Below are positions 27,297 through 35,145 of a stretch of DNA of 64,000 bases, in pieces. The stretch is taken from NCBI GenBank assembly GCA_041672845.1, contig JBAYYV010000001.1, positions 186,001 through 250,000 on the forward strand, written 5' to 3'. The notes beneath the pieces were generated by a model. It did no database searches. It saw nothing but the letters and a program-made list of their open reading frames with translations, and was not told the origin of the DNA. Every line of letters begins with the position of its first letter. Position 1 is the first letter of the stretch. The translations under genes and the position numbers were made by a program. Origin of the DNA: JBAYDV01 sp041672845. Lineage in GTDB: Bacteria; Bacteroidota; Bacteroidia; Bacteroidales; UBA932.

Positions 27297-28778
27297 ATGA
27301 AAAATTTTATTGATAAAATCGGATTAAGTTTAATACTAGTATTGACAGTAGTAATGACTTATTCTTGTAACAGCGAACAAGCTACTGTAGAAATACTACC
27401 TATAGTTAATAAAGCTGTAAGTGATACCAATTCTCCATTTTATGTGAATTTTGCAAATTATCCTAAAGATTTATCTAAACTTTCAATCGGTATTTTCGAT
27501 GAAGGAATAAGTGGACTTGTCGTCAATGAAAACTTTCTGAAATTAGATAAGTACAATAATATAACTGGGAAAGAAGAAAAAGATGGTATTCCTGATATGG
27601 CAGGAGAAAATTTTCAAGTATTTTTAGATGTAGCTAACAGTCCCTACGTAACATATTTTTCTCAGGATAATATAGATTATTTAAGAGAATTATTAGTTAA
27701 GAATTCTATATTTTTAATGCAGAATCAATTTTATAATCTTTCCATAGATAAAAAGCCTACTCTTGATAAAAAACAAGTTAAAATTATTATCAATGCTTGT
27801 GATGAAAATATCCTTAAAAGTTCTTCTGATATTAATACTATGTTAGATAAGAGTAGTACAGGAATAAAAATAATAGGAGTATATGAGTCAGGTATTTTAT
27901 CAGCGTTAGCTAGAAAGAAAAAAGATGAATATATAGGAATTATTACTTCTGATGAAGCTTTAAAATCAGGTGATTTAAATAAACGTATTAAAGAGATCGC
28001 TACTAAATCTGGATATACTGATAAAGTGAATTTATTCGTTTTCTCAGATAATTATTTATTAGAAGCCATGAAAGATAATCCTGATTATATATCTAAAAAT
28101 TTATTTTCTGTAAGAGATTCTTACAAAGGACCTATTTTAGGGAAAAATGAAAATGATATAGATTTGGAGATATTAGATATTTATAATTTTAATTTTTCTA
28201 ATAATGGAATTTTATGTACTATCAAAAATGGCAAATATGATTGTTTACAGTTAAATTCCTTAGAAAATTATATAAGATATCAGGTAGTAACTATTTTAGA
28301 CAGATATCGTAGAAGTGGTATTCAAAAACCCTTAAATAGCCTTTTACTTAGATATGAATATTCTTATCAAGTAGAAGAATTAATAAAAAAAGTCATATCT
28401 GAACTTCAGAAAAAACTTATTAATGGAGTTCCTATATATAAGAATCTTATATCAGAAAAATTCGTTCTTATTAATCCATCACAAGCAGCAGCAGCTAGAT
28501 GTTATAGACTCATGAGAGCTCAAAAATTATTAGCTTTAAATATAGAAGAGGGAACATTATCCATATATATGTCGATACCTTCTTATCAACTTCCTTATTC
28601 GGTATTAACGAATGATGGTGCCTTGTCTTTTTCATTTAAATATAGTAGAAAAGAGGGATCTGATAAATTAGATACTAAAAATGTATTTGCTACTAGAAGA
28701 TATTTCGGATCTAAAAATATCGAAGTTATTAAAAGATATACACCATTAGTTTACTCAAAAATAAAAAATAAGATATAG
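27297..28778 (+). CDS. Unrecognised lipoprotein in the purM operon
   Basis: The 493-residue product starts with a hydrophobic signal and a lipobox-like TYSC at about residue 24, so it is likely an exported lipoprotein. The mature part alternates strands and helices, with phrases such as IGIFDEGISGLVVNENF and AARCYRLMRAQKLLALN. No family signature is recognised. It is joined by short gaps to purM and to the exonuclease-fRMsr gene, which suggests co-transcription but not function. Confidence 0.7.
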   Translation: MKNFIDKIGLSLILVLTVVMTYSCNSEQATVEILPIVNKAVSDTNSPFYVNFANYPKDLSKLSIGIFDEGISGLVVNENFLKLDKYNNITGKEEKDGIPDMAGENFQVFLDVANSPYVTYFSQDNIDYLRELLVKNSIFLMQNQFYNLSIDKKPTLDKKQVKIIINACDENILKSSSDINTMLDKSSTGIKIIGVYESGILSALARKKKDEYIGIITSDEALKSGDLNKRIKEIATKSGYTDKVNLFVFSDNYLLEAMKDNPDYISKNLFSVRDSYKGPILGKNENDIDLEILDIYNFNFSNNGILCTIKNGKYDCLQLNSLENYIRYQVVTILDRYRRSGIQKPLNSLLLRYEYSYQVEELIKKVISELQKKLINGVPIYKNLISEKFVLINPSQAAAARCYRLMRAQKLLALNIEEGTLSIYMSIPSYQLPYSVLTNDGALSFSFKYSRKEGSDKLDTKNVFATRRYFGSKNIEVIKRYTPLVYSKIKNKI

Positions 28779-28781
28779 AAT

Positions 28782-29921
28782 ATGAATTACGAAGCTAATA
28801 TTTCTAATGCCGAGGTTGAATCTTTAAATTTATCTGCATTTGAAGGACCCATAGGAGTTATCACTGAAAAAGATGCAGAATACGCTGAGGCTATAGAATA
28901 TTTATATCAGCAGACAGTAATAGGATTTGATACTGAGACAAGACCTGTATTTAAAGCGTGTGCTAAAAGGAATGAAGTAGCTTTACTTCAGCTTTCTGGT
29001 GGTGATAAAGCTTTTGTTTTTAGGTTGAATAAATTAGGACTTCCATCTGCATTAGTTAATATTTTAGCAGATCCTAAAATAATAAAAGTAGGAGCAGCTG
29101 TTAGAGATGATATTAAAGGTTTACAGCGTTATACTAAATTCGTAGATAGAGGTTTTGTCGATTTACAAAGTGTAGTAAGTTCATATGGTATTAATGAAAA
29201 AAGTGTAAAGAAATTAGGTGGTATTATTTTAGGTATTAGAATTTCTAAAGCTAAACAATTATCTAATTGGGAAGCTCCTATATTATCAGGTGCACAGTTA
29301 AAATATGCTGCTACAGATGCTTGGATATGTCGTAAGATGTATATAGAACTCAATAATAACATGTCAGCTAAAGAAGTAAAATATAAAGATATTATACCAC
29401 AGTTAGAAAGTTTGATAAGCCCAGAAGAATTATTAGTCACAAATTTATCTAATATATGTGCAGTATTAAAATCTGAATTTAATTTCTGGTGGGTAGGCTT
29501 CTATTTTAATAGTAAATATCAGGATGGTAATTTCGGCAAGAAGAGAAAATTACTTTTGGGCCCTTATCAAGGACCATTAGCTTGTTCTAGAATACCTTTT
29601 AAATTAGGGGTATGTGGGACAGCATGGCTTAAGAAAAAGACTATAATAGTAGAAGATGTAGATAAATTTCCTACTCATTTAGCTTGTAGTTCTTTATCTA
29701 GATCTGAAATAGTAGTGCCTATCTTTATTAACAAAAAACAGTCTAATAAGATAATAAATGAAAACAAGGATATTAACTCAGAAGCAGCTATAAATAATTA
29801 TAATATTAAAGATGTATATGCGGTTTTAGATATTGATAGCGAAAAATTAGCGGAATTTGATGAAACAGATAAAAAATATCTAGAAATATTGGCTTCAGCT
29901 ATTGGTGAAATTATAAAATAA
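28782..29921 (+). CDS. Fusion of a DEDD 3'-5' exonuclease domain and a free methionine-R-sulfoxide reductase (GAF) domain
   Basis: Residues about 15-190 form an RNase D-like 3'-5' exonuclease: FDTETRP gives Asp50 and Glu52, a further Asp lies in VRDDIKGLQ, and YAATDAW carries the last motif. Residues about 205-379 form a GAF-type fRMsr domain with LGPYQGPLACSRIPF, GVCGTAW, HLACSSLSRSEIVVPI and VLDIDS. Its three cysteines (268, 278, 302) keep the 10 and 24 residue spacing of the catalytic Cys84, Cys94 and Cys118 of E. coli fRMsr. A low-complexity Asn/Lys insertion interrupts the GAF domain near residues 320-345. fRMsr is usually a separate protein of about 160 residues. Confidence 0.85.
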   Translation: MNYEANISNAEVESLNLSAFEGPIGVITEKDAEYAEAIEYLYQQTVIGFDTETRPVFKACAKRNEVALLQLSGGDKAFVFRLNKLGLPSALVNILADPKIIKVGAAVRDDIKGLQRYTKFVDRGFVDLQSVVSSYGINEKSVKKLGGIILGIRISKAKQLSNWEAPILSGAQLKYAATDAWICRKMYIELNNNMSAKEVKYKDIIPQLESLISPEELLVTNLSNICAVLKSEFNFWWVGFYFNSKYQDGNFGKKRKLLLGPYQGPLACSRIPFKLGVCGTAWLKKKTIIVEDVDKFPTHLACSSLSRSEIVVPIFINKKQSNKIINENKDINSEAAINNYNIKDVYAVLDIDSEKLAEFDETDKKYLEILASAIGEIIK

Positions 29922-29932
29922 TCGTATATTTG
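29902..29932 (+). promoter_or_regulatory. Promoter of tRNA-Cys
   Basis: TTG at 29902-29904, a 20-base spacer and TATATTTG at 29925-29932 match the consensus. The tRNA begins 14 bases further on, the distance expected for a short 5' leader. The promoter overlaps the end of the preceding gene. Confidence 0.75.
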
Positions 29933-29945
29933 CAATCCTCAAATC

Positions 29946-30016
29946 GGTACCATGGCCGAGTGGTTAGGCAGCGGTCTGCAAAACCGTCCACAGCAGTTCG
30001 ACTCTGCTTGGTACCT
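29946..30016 (+). tRNA. tRNA-Cys (anticodon GCA)
   Basis: The acceptor stem is GGTACCA (29946-29952) with TGGTACC (30009-30015) and discriminator U. The D arm contains GGCCGAGTGGTTAGGC, the anticodon loop CTGCAAA gives GCA, and the T arm is AGCAG-TTCGACT-CTGCT. CCA is not encoded. A strong terminator follows within eight bases. Confidence 0.97.
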
Positions 30017-30023
30017 CATAAAA

Positions 30024-30064
30024 AAGTCCTTTAAGAATTATACTTAAAGGACTTATGTTTTTTT
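30024..30064. terminator. Terminator after tRNA-Cys
   Basis: A perfect 12-bp stem (30024-30035 with 30043-30054) and a 7-base loop are followed by ATGTTTTTTT. A-rich sequence on the left side would also let it work for the convergent DUF3276 gene. Confidence 0.9.
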
Positions 30065-30091
30065 AAATGAGTGTTTTTTTAGATGAGACTA

Positions 30092-30496
30092 TTATAGCTG
30101 ATCGAAATCTACATCAGAAAAATTCGGAGTTTCATCAACTTTTGTACTAGAAGTACTAGAAGTTTTATCTTGAATACTAGGTTCGAAATCATGAGATTCA
30201 AAATGTCTTTCTGGTATAGGACAATTAGCCCTAATGAAATCCACAGATTCTTTTAAACCATCAGAAAATTTGTTAAAATCTTCCTTGTATAAAAATATTT
30301 TATGTTTGTCATAAACATAACGACCATCTTTCTCGATTCTTCTTTTACTTTCTGTGATAGTAAGATAATAATCACCACCCTTAGTCGCTTTAACATCAAA
30401 AAAATAAGTTCTTTTTCCCGCTCTTACTGGTGTAGAGAAAATATCATCTCCATTACGCTCTTGAGTTTCATGTTTTACTGTATCTTCAGAGTCCAT
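30092..30496 (-). CDS. DUF3276 family protein (PUR-like nucleic-acid binding)
   Basis: The 134-residue protein contains STPVRAGKRTYFFDVKATKGGDYYLTITESKR, the PUR-alpha-like strand-helix repeat that defines DUF3276 in Bacteroidetes and spirochaetes. Members bind single-stranded nucleic acid in structural studies of related PUR domains; the cellular role is unknown. The C-terminal tail is acidic and Ser/Thr-rich. Confidence 0.88.
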   Translation of the reverse strand: MDSEDTVKHETQERNGDDIFSTPVRAGKRTYFFDVKATKGGDYYLTITESKRRIEKDGRYVYDKHKIFLYKEDFNKFSDGLKESVDFIRANCPIPERHFESHDFEPSIQDKTSSTSSTKVDETPNFSDVDFDQL

Positions 30497-30522
30497 ATGT
30501 AGTTTTTTTTAATAATTCTTTA

Positions 30523-30561
30523 CAAAGATAAAAATTTATTGTTCTTAAAAGTTTATATTTG
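30523..30561. promoter_or_regulatory. Divergent -7 elements for DUF3276 (-) and nusB (+)
   Basis: The minus-strand reading of 30523-30530 is TATCTTTG. On the plus strand TATATTTG lies at 30554-30561, 19 bases before the nusB ATG. No correctly spaced TTG is seen for either. Confidence 0.5.
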
Positions 30562-30579
30562 CAATAATTATAAAAATTA

Positions 30580-31569
30580 ATGAATATGATTACTCGTCGT
30601 TTGATAAGGATAAAGGTTTTTAAAATTCTATATAGCTCCATTTTTTCTGAAAATAGAAATATAAATACCGCAGAAATTAATTTATTAACTTCATGTGATA
30701 AAACTGTAGAGCTTTATTATTTCTTTCTAAATTCTCTTGTGTCTATGAAAAATAAGGCAGAGATGAAGATCGAACATGGGTTTTCTAAATATCAGAAAAC
30801 AGAAACGGATGAAAATCCTAATAGAAATTTTGTAGAAAATAAATTTATCCTTTCCTTAACAGAAGATGATAAATTTAATCTTTTCTTAGCAAGACATAAA
30901 AATTCAGAATGGGCAGATGAGTCTGAACAGGTTTTAAAGAAAATGATAGCTTCTATCCAAGAAAAAGAATATTATCAAAAATATATGTCTTTGGAAAAAA
31001 CTACGTTAAAAGATGATTGTCTTTTAGCTAGAAGAATTTTCGAAAATGAATTTGAAGATAATATAGACTTAGAAGAACTTCTAGAAGAAAAATCTCTTTT
31101 ATGGATAGATGACATGAATTTTGTGTTAAATGTAATTCTTAGGAATATTAAACATTTTTATACATGCCAGACGAAGGAATCAGAAGAAAAAAATGCAGAT
31201 TTATTTTCTATGGCTGATGTTCAAGCTTTTATGAAAGAAGAAGATAAAGACTTCGCTGTAGAACTTCTTAAATCTACTTTAGTTAATTATGATGAATATT
31301 ATGCTAAAGTAAATGATATGGTTACCAATTGGGAAAGGGATAGAGTAGTAGCTACTGATATGGTACTTATAGTGCAAGGAATAATGGAAGCTATTAAATT
31401 TCCAGAAATACCTACCAAAGTTACTATTAATGAATATGTAGAAATATCTAAATATTACAGTACAGATAAATCTAAAATATTTGTTAATGGTCTGTTAGAT
31501 AAGATTATATACGCTATGGTATCTTCTGGAGAAGTCGTTAAAAAAGGAAGAGGGCTGATAGAGTCCTAA
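30580..31569 (+). CDS. nusB: Transcription antitermination factor NusB (long Bacteroidetes form)
   Basis: NusB with NusE (S10) binds boxA RNA in rRNA antitermination. The 329-residue protein opens MITRRLIRIKVFKILYSS and ends with the canonical NusB core: VATDMVLIVQGIMEAIKFPEIPTKVTINEYVEISKYYSTDKSKIFVNGLLDKI. The first two thirds is an acidic helical extension typical of Bacteroidetes NusB. It starts a run of genes through yajC, ybbR, coaE and a DnaJ-domain protein. Confidence 0.9.
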   Translation: MNMITRRLIRIKVFKILYSSIFSENRNINTAEINLLTSCDKTVELYYFFLNSLVSMKNKAEMKIEHGFSKYQKTETDENPNRNFVENKFILSLTEDDKFNLFLARHKNSEWADESEQVLKKMIASIQEKEYYQKYMSLEKTTLKDDCLLARRIFENEFEDNIDLEELLEEKSLLWIDDMNFVLNVILRNIKHFYTCQTKESEEKNADLFSMADVQAFMKEEDKDFAVELLKSTLVNYDEYYAKVNDMVTNWERDRVVATDMVLIVQGIMEAIKFPEIPTKVTINEYVEISKYYSTDKSKIFVNGLLDKIIYAMVSSGEVVKKGRGLIES

Positions 31570-31577
31570 ATTTTTAC

Positions 31578-31585
31578 TATTTTTG
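31578..31585 (+). promoter_or_regulatory. -7 promoter element of yajC
   Basis: TATTTTTG matches TAnnTTTG, and a near-match CTG lies 20 bases upstream at 31555-31557. Confidence 0.45.
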
Positions 31586-31614
31586 TATATATATATTAAT
31601 TTAATTTAAATTAA

Positions 31615-31947
31615 ATGATGAATTTATTATTTTTACTAGAAGTAGGAGCTACAGCAGCTCCTAAAGCAGGAGGAATGGGAAACTATTCACTTCTAATTAT
31701 GATGGTGCTGATTTTTGTTGTGATGTATTTTTTCATGATGAGACCTCAGCAGAAAAAACAAAAAGAATTGAACAAATTCAGGAATTCTTTGAAAAAAGGT
31801 GATAAAGTAGTTACCGTAGGTGGTATCTATGGAACAGTTTCTGAAGTAAAAGGTCAATTCATAATTATGGAAGTAGACAATAATGTTAAGATTAGAGTAG
31901 ATAAAACCTCTGTAGTGAGAGATATGGCTGATATCCCTCAAAAATAA
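31615..31947 (+). CDS. yajC: Preprotein translocase subunit YajC
   Basis: The 110-residue protein has an N-terminal membrane segment (MGNYSLLIMMVLIFVVMYFF), then MMRPQQKKQKE and a small domain with GDKVVTVGGIYGTVSEVK, all diagnostic of YajC, which joins the SecDF-YidC complex. It is 5 bases before the YbbR-like gene. Confidence 0.96.
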   Translation: MMNLLFLLEVGATAAPKAGGMGNYSLLIMMVLIFVVMYFFMMRPQQKKQKELNKFRNSLKKGDKVVTVGGIYGTVSEVKGQFIIMEVDNNVKIRVDKTSVVRDMADIPQK

Positions 31948-31952
31948 TTTTA

Positions 31953-32954
31953 ATGAATCCAAACCTTAAAATAGGAAAGGATGTAAGGACATGGGCTAAG
32001 GAGGGAAGAAAGTGGTTAGGACTACTTCTTTCACTCCTTTTGGCTTTTTTTATATGGTTTTTACATAATTTATCCCTTGAATATTCATATGTATTAGTAT
32101 ATAATGTACAAGTTACTACGAATATGGAGGATAGGAGTCCTATTGCTTCTTCTAAAGACATGTTAATGCTTAGAGGTACTAGTAAAGGATTTTATATTTT
32201 AAGTAATAAATTTGGAGACAAACCTACCATCAAAATAGAATGTGATTCTTCATGTTTTGAAAAAGATTCGCTGAAGAGTAATTTATATTACCTATCTCTA
32301 AAAAATAAAGAAATAGATGATAAAATTATCAGTGAGTTAAGCCATGATGTAGTAGTAGATTTTTTTAATACAGAACAGCTTTCATTTACATTACCTTCAG
32401 TCTCTCATAAGAAAGTCCCGATAGAAATAAAATCCGATTTCGCTTATGATTCACAATATATGCCAGTAGGAGATATTAAGTTAAAGCCTGATAGTGTAGA
32501 AATTTATGGAGAAGAATCAGTTATTTCTAATATAAATTCTATCGTTACAGATATAGTAAGTGAGCATGGAATTATGAAATCTCAGCAGGGAATAGCTAAA
32601 TTAATAGTTCCTAGAAAAATGAAATTGTCTACTAAAGATGTTTTTTATTCAGTAGAAGTACAGAGATATATAGAAAATAAAGTAGAAATACCGATTATCG
32701 TAAAAAATGTTCCAGAAGGTAAGAAATTAATGATTTTCCCACCTAAAGTGGAATTAATATACAGAAAGCCTTTTGAAAATAGAAAATCATATCAAGCCAA
32801 TGATTTCGAATATTATATAGATTATCATGATTTCGAAATCTCATTAGATTCTAAAGTGGTTCCTAAACTAGGTATAAGTCCTGCAGTTTTCTCTTATAAA
32901 TTAATTCCTCCTTATGTAGAATGCGTTCTGTCGGACAATAATAAAGAATTATGA
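31953..32954 (+). CDS. YbbR-domain protein (CdaR-like)
   Basis: The 333-residue protein has one N-terminal membrane helix (LGLLLSLLLAFFIWFLHN) followed by extracytoplasmic repeated beta domains with VPIEIKSDF, PDSVEIYGEESVISNI and IIVKNVPEGKKL, typical of YbbR repeats. In Firmicutes such proteins regulate the diadenylate cyclase CdaA. No cdaA is nearby. It overlaps coaE by four bases (ATGA). Confidence 0.82.
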   Translation: MNPNLKIGKDVRTWAKEGRKWLGLLLSLLLAFFIWFLHNLSLEYSYVLVYNVQVTTNMEDRSPIASSKDMLMLRGTSKGFYILSNKFGDKPTIKIECDSSCFEKDSLKSNLYYLSLKNKEIDDKIISELSHDVVVDFFNTEQLSFTLPSVSHKKVPIEIKSDFAYDSQYMPVGDIKLKPDSVEIYGEESVISNINSIVTDIVSEHGIMKSQQGIAKLIVPRKMKLSTKDVFYSVEVQRYIENKVEIPIIVKNVPEGKKLMIFPPKVELIYRKPFENRKSYQANDFEYYIDYHDFEISLDSKVVPKLGISPAVFSYKLIPPYVECVLSDNNKEL

Positions 32955-33577
32955 AAATATTAGCTGTTACAGGCGGTATAGGAAGTGGAAAATCTTATGT
33001 AATCAATATTTTTAATCATTTAGGTATTCCATCTTACTCTACAGATGAAAGAACTAAAGCTCTTTATCAGAATGTAGAATTATTAAAAGCTATTTCTAAA
33101 GTGGCTGGAGATGATATTATCAGTAATGGTAAGCTAAGAAAAGATATATTCGCATCACGTATTTTCTCATCAAATGATTTATTAGAAAAAGTAGAAAAAA
33201 TAGTTCATCCTATAGTATTAAAAGATTTTAATATGTGGAAAGATGGATTCAATATAAATATTAAATCAGACCATAGTATAAATAACGATTCTCCTAAAAA
33301 GGTTCCTTTCGTAATAATAGAATCTGCTATATTCTTAGAAAAACCTTTGTTTAGAGATATAGCTGATCTAATAGCGGTAGTATCAGCCCCAGAAGATTTG
33401 AGAATAAAAAGAACTATGAATCGTGATAATTGTACTGCAGAGATAGTTAAGAATCGTATTTCTAAGCAATGGCCTGAAGAAAAAAGATTAGCGTTAGCTG
33501 ATTTTGTCATAGATTCAGAGGGTAAAAGTTTGCTATTGGCACAAGTATTGGAAGTATACCACAGTATGCTTAGATAA
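32951..33577 (+). CDS. coaE: Dephospho-CoA kinase
   Basis: CoaE phosphorylates the ribose 3'-OH of dephospho-CoA, the last step of CoA synthesis. The P-loop is GGIGSGKSY at the N-terminus, followed by ... STDERTK, IVHPIVLKD and RDNCTAEIVKNRISKQWPEE. The region around residues 95-115 carries an Asn/Lys-rich insertion. Translation is coupled to the YbbR gene by the overlap. Confidence 0.95.
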   Translation: MKILAVTGGIGSGKSYVINIFNHLGIPSYSTDERTKALYQNVELLKAISKVAGDDIISNGKLRKDIFASRIFSSNDLLEKVEKIVHPIVLKDFNMWKDGFNINIKSDHSINNDSPKKVPFVIIESAIFLEKPLFRDIADLIAVVSAPEDLRIKRTMNRDNCTAEIVKNRISKQWPEEKRLALADFVIDSEGKSLLLAQVLEVYHSMLR

Positions 33578-33600
33578 TAATTTTAATAAGTTAGTGAATT

Positions 33601-34323
33601 ATGAATAAAAAATGGATAGCTGGGATAATCGGCTGGGCTATAGGTGGTCCCATAGGTGCACTATTAGGATTTACTTTAGGAGCAGCTATTGACTCTCAGG
33701 CTTTACCAGAAACAGAACATATAAATAGAAGTCCTTTGGGGCAACGTAATAGTTTTTTATTATCACTGTTAGTACTTTCTTCTGCAGTCATGAAAGCAGA
33801 CGGAAAGGTGATGAAATCAGAACTCACTTATATAAAGAATTTTATAAGACTAAATTTCGGTGAACAAGCTGTTACAGAAGCATTAAATATATTAAAGGAC
33901 TTACGAGATAAAGAAATAAACATTTATGAGGTAAGTGCTCAGATACGGATTAATACTAATATTTCTCAGAGATTACAGCTTTTCCATTATTTATGTGGTA
34001 TAGCTACTGCAGATTTAAATCCTTCTGCTTCTGAAAAAGATATTTTAATAAAAATAGCACAAGCTTTAAAGCTTCCAGATTATGATATTAATTCTATCAT
34101 GTCTATGTTTGGCAAATCTATAGATGATGCATATAACGTATTAGGAATAAATTCTGATGCTACTGATCAAGAAGTTAAAAGAGCATATAGAAAAATGGCT
34201 ATGAAACATCATCCCGATAAAGTAGCTAGTTTAGGAGAGGATGTAAGAAAATCAGCTGAAGAGAAATTTAAAGCTATATCTACTGCATATAATACTATTA
34301 AGAAAATTAGAGGTATTCAATAA
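33601..34323 (+). CDS. TerB-like plus DnaJ-domain protein (DjlA-like)
   Basis: An N-terminal glycine-rich hydrophobic segment (IGWAIGGPIGALLGFTLGAAI) precedes a TerB-like helical domain (KADGKVMKSELTYIKNFI) and a C-terminal J domain with KMAMKHHPDKV, which carries the HPD tripeptide that stimulates DnaK. This is the domain order of DjlA-type co-chaperones. It ends the nusB-to-coaE gene run. Confidence 0.88.
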   Translation: MNKKWIAGIIGWAIGGPIGALLGFTLGAAIDSQALPETEHINRSPLGQRNSFLLSLLVLSSAVMKADGKVMKSELTYIKNFIRLNFGEQAVTEALNILKDLRDKEINIYEVSAQIRINTNISQRLQLFHYLCGIATADLNPSASEKDILIKIAQALKLPDYDINSIMSMFGKSIDDAYNVLGINSDATDQEVKRAYRKMAMKHHPDKVASLGEDVRKSAEEKFKAISTAYNTIKKIRGIQ

Positions 34324-34328
34324 ATACT

Positions 34329-34425
34329 ATTTAAGAGAGTAAATAAACTATATTCGAGATATTAAATAAACTATATTCGAGGTTAAATACACGACATTTA
34401 AGAGAGTAAATAAACTATATTCGAG
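34329..34425 (+). repeat. Direct repeats of a 19-30 base unit in the spacer
   Basis: A 19-base unit TAAATAAACTATATTCGAG occurs exactly at 34340-34358, 34363-34381 and 34407-34425. The first and third copies share the preceding ATTTAAGAGAG, giving exact 30-base repeats at 34329-34358 and 34396-34425. The array lies in a 243-base gap without genes. Confidence 0.9.
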
Positions 34426-34492
34426 ATAATAAATAATTATAGAGATAAATTAATGTGAATGATTTTAAAAAAAATATTTACTTTTATAAATT

Positions 34493-34524
34493 ATTAAAAT
34501 AGACTAACAATTAAAATAGACTAA
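34493..34524 (+). repeat. Second direct repeat in the same spacer
   Basis: ATTAAAATAGACTAA occurs at 34493-34507 and again at 34510-34524, separated by two bases. It lies 43 bases before the DUF5606 ATG. Confidence 0.85.
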
Positions 34525-34566
34525 TAATAATATTTAGATAAAAAATAACATTAGAAAAACATAAAA

Positions 34567-35142
34567 ATGAAAACAGATTTAAAAAAAATATTTTCCATAT
34601 CTGGAGAGACTGGTCTCTTCGAATATGTATCACAAGCCAAATCAGGTATTGTCGCCAGACAACTTTTAAATGATAAAAAAAGCTCTTTTGGCATAAATGC
34701 AAAACTAACAGCTCTTTCAGATGTTTCTATTTATACAGACGAAGGTGAATTGTCTCTTAGAGAACTTTTAATTAAGTTAGAAAAGCATCTAGAGGGTAAG
34801 GCTGCTATGGATCACAAATCTGAAAAGAAACCAATAATCGCTCTTTTCGAAGAAATAGTACCTACTTATGATAGAGATAAATTCTATTTTTCTCATATGA
34901 GGAAAATTATCCAATGGTATAATATTTTACAAAAATATGCTTCATTAGATTTTGTGGATCCTGAAGAAGAAAAAGCTGAAGAAGAAAAAGCAGAACAAGA
35001 AAAAGCTACTGAAGCAGGTAAAACTGATAAAACAGAAGCTACATCTAAAGTTAAAGCTAAAGCTACTTCTAAAACTACAGCAGCTGCTAAACCTAAAGTT
35101 AAAGCTCCATCTAAAACTAAGACAGCAGCTAAAGCTAAATAA
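34567..35142 (+). CDS. DUF5606 family protein with Lys/Ala-rich tail
   Basis: Residues 1-125 (MKTDLKKIFSISGETGLFEY..., LLNDKKSSFGINAKLTALSDVSIYT) match DUF5606, a Bacteroidetes family of unknown function. The last 60 residues are low complexity, first Glu-rich (EEEKAEEEKAEQEKA) and then Lys/Ala/Thr-rich like a histone tail, which may bind nucleic acid. It ends three bases before rimO. Confidence 0.8.
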   Translation: MKTDLKKIFSISGETGLFEYVSQAKSGIVARQLLNDKKSSFGINAKLTALSDVSIYTDEGELSLRELLIKLEKHLEGKAAMDHKSEKKPIIALFEEIVPTYDRDKFYFSHMRKIIQWYNILQKYASLDFVDPEEEKAEEEKAEQEKATEAGKTDKTEATSKVKAKATSKTTAAAKPKVKAPSKTKTAAKAK

Positions 35143-35145
35143 TTA

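Noticed and set aside
29946..30016. tRNA-Cys as an integration site
   Set aside because: No integrase, no direct repeat of the tRNA 3' end and only housekeeping genes follow.
34329..34524. CRISPR array
   Set aside because: Repeats are adjacent or irregularly spaced, there are no unique spacers of constant length, and no cas genes are present.
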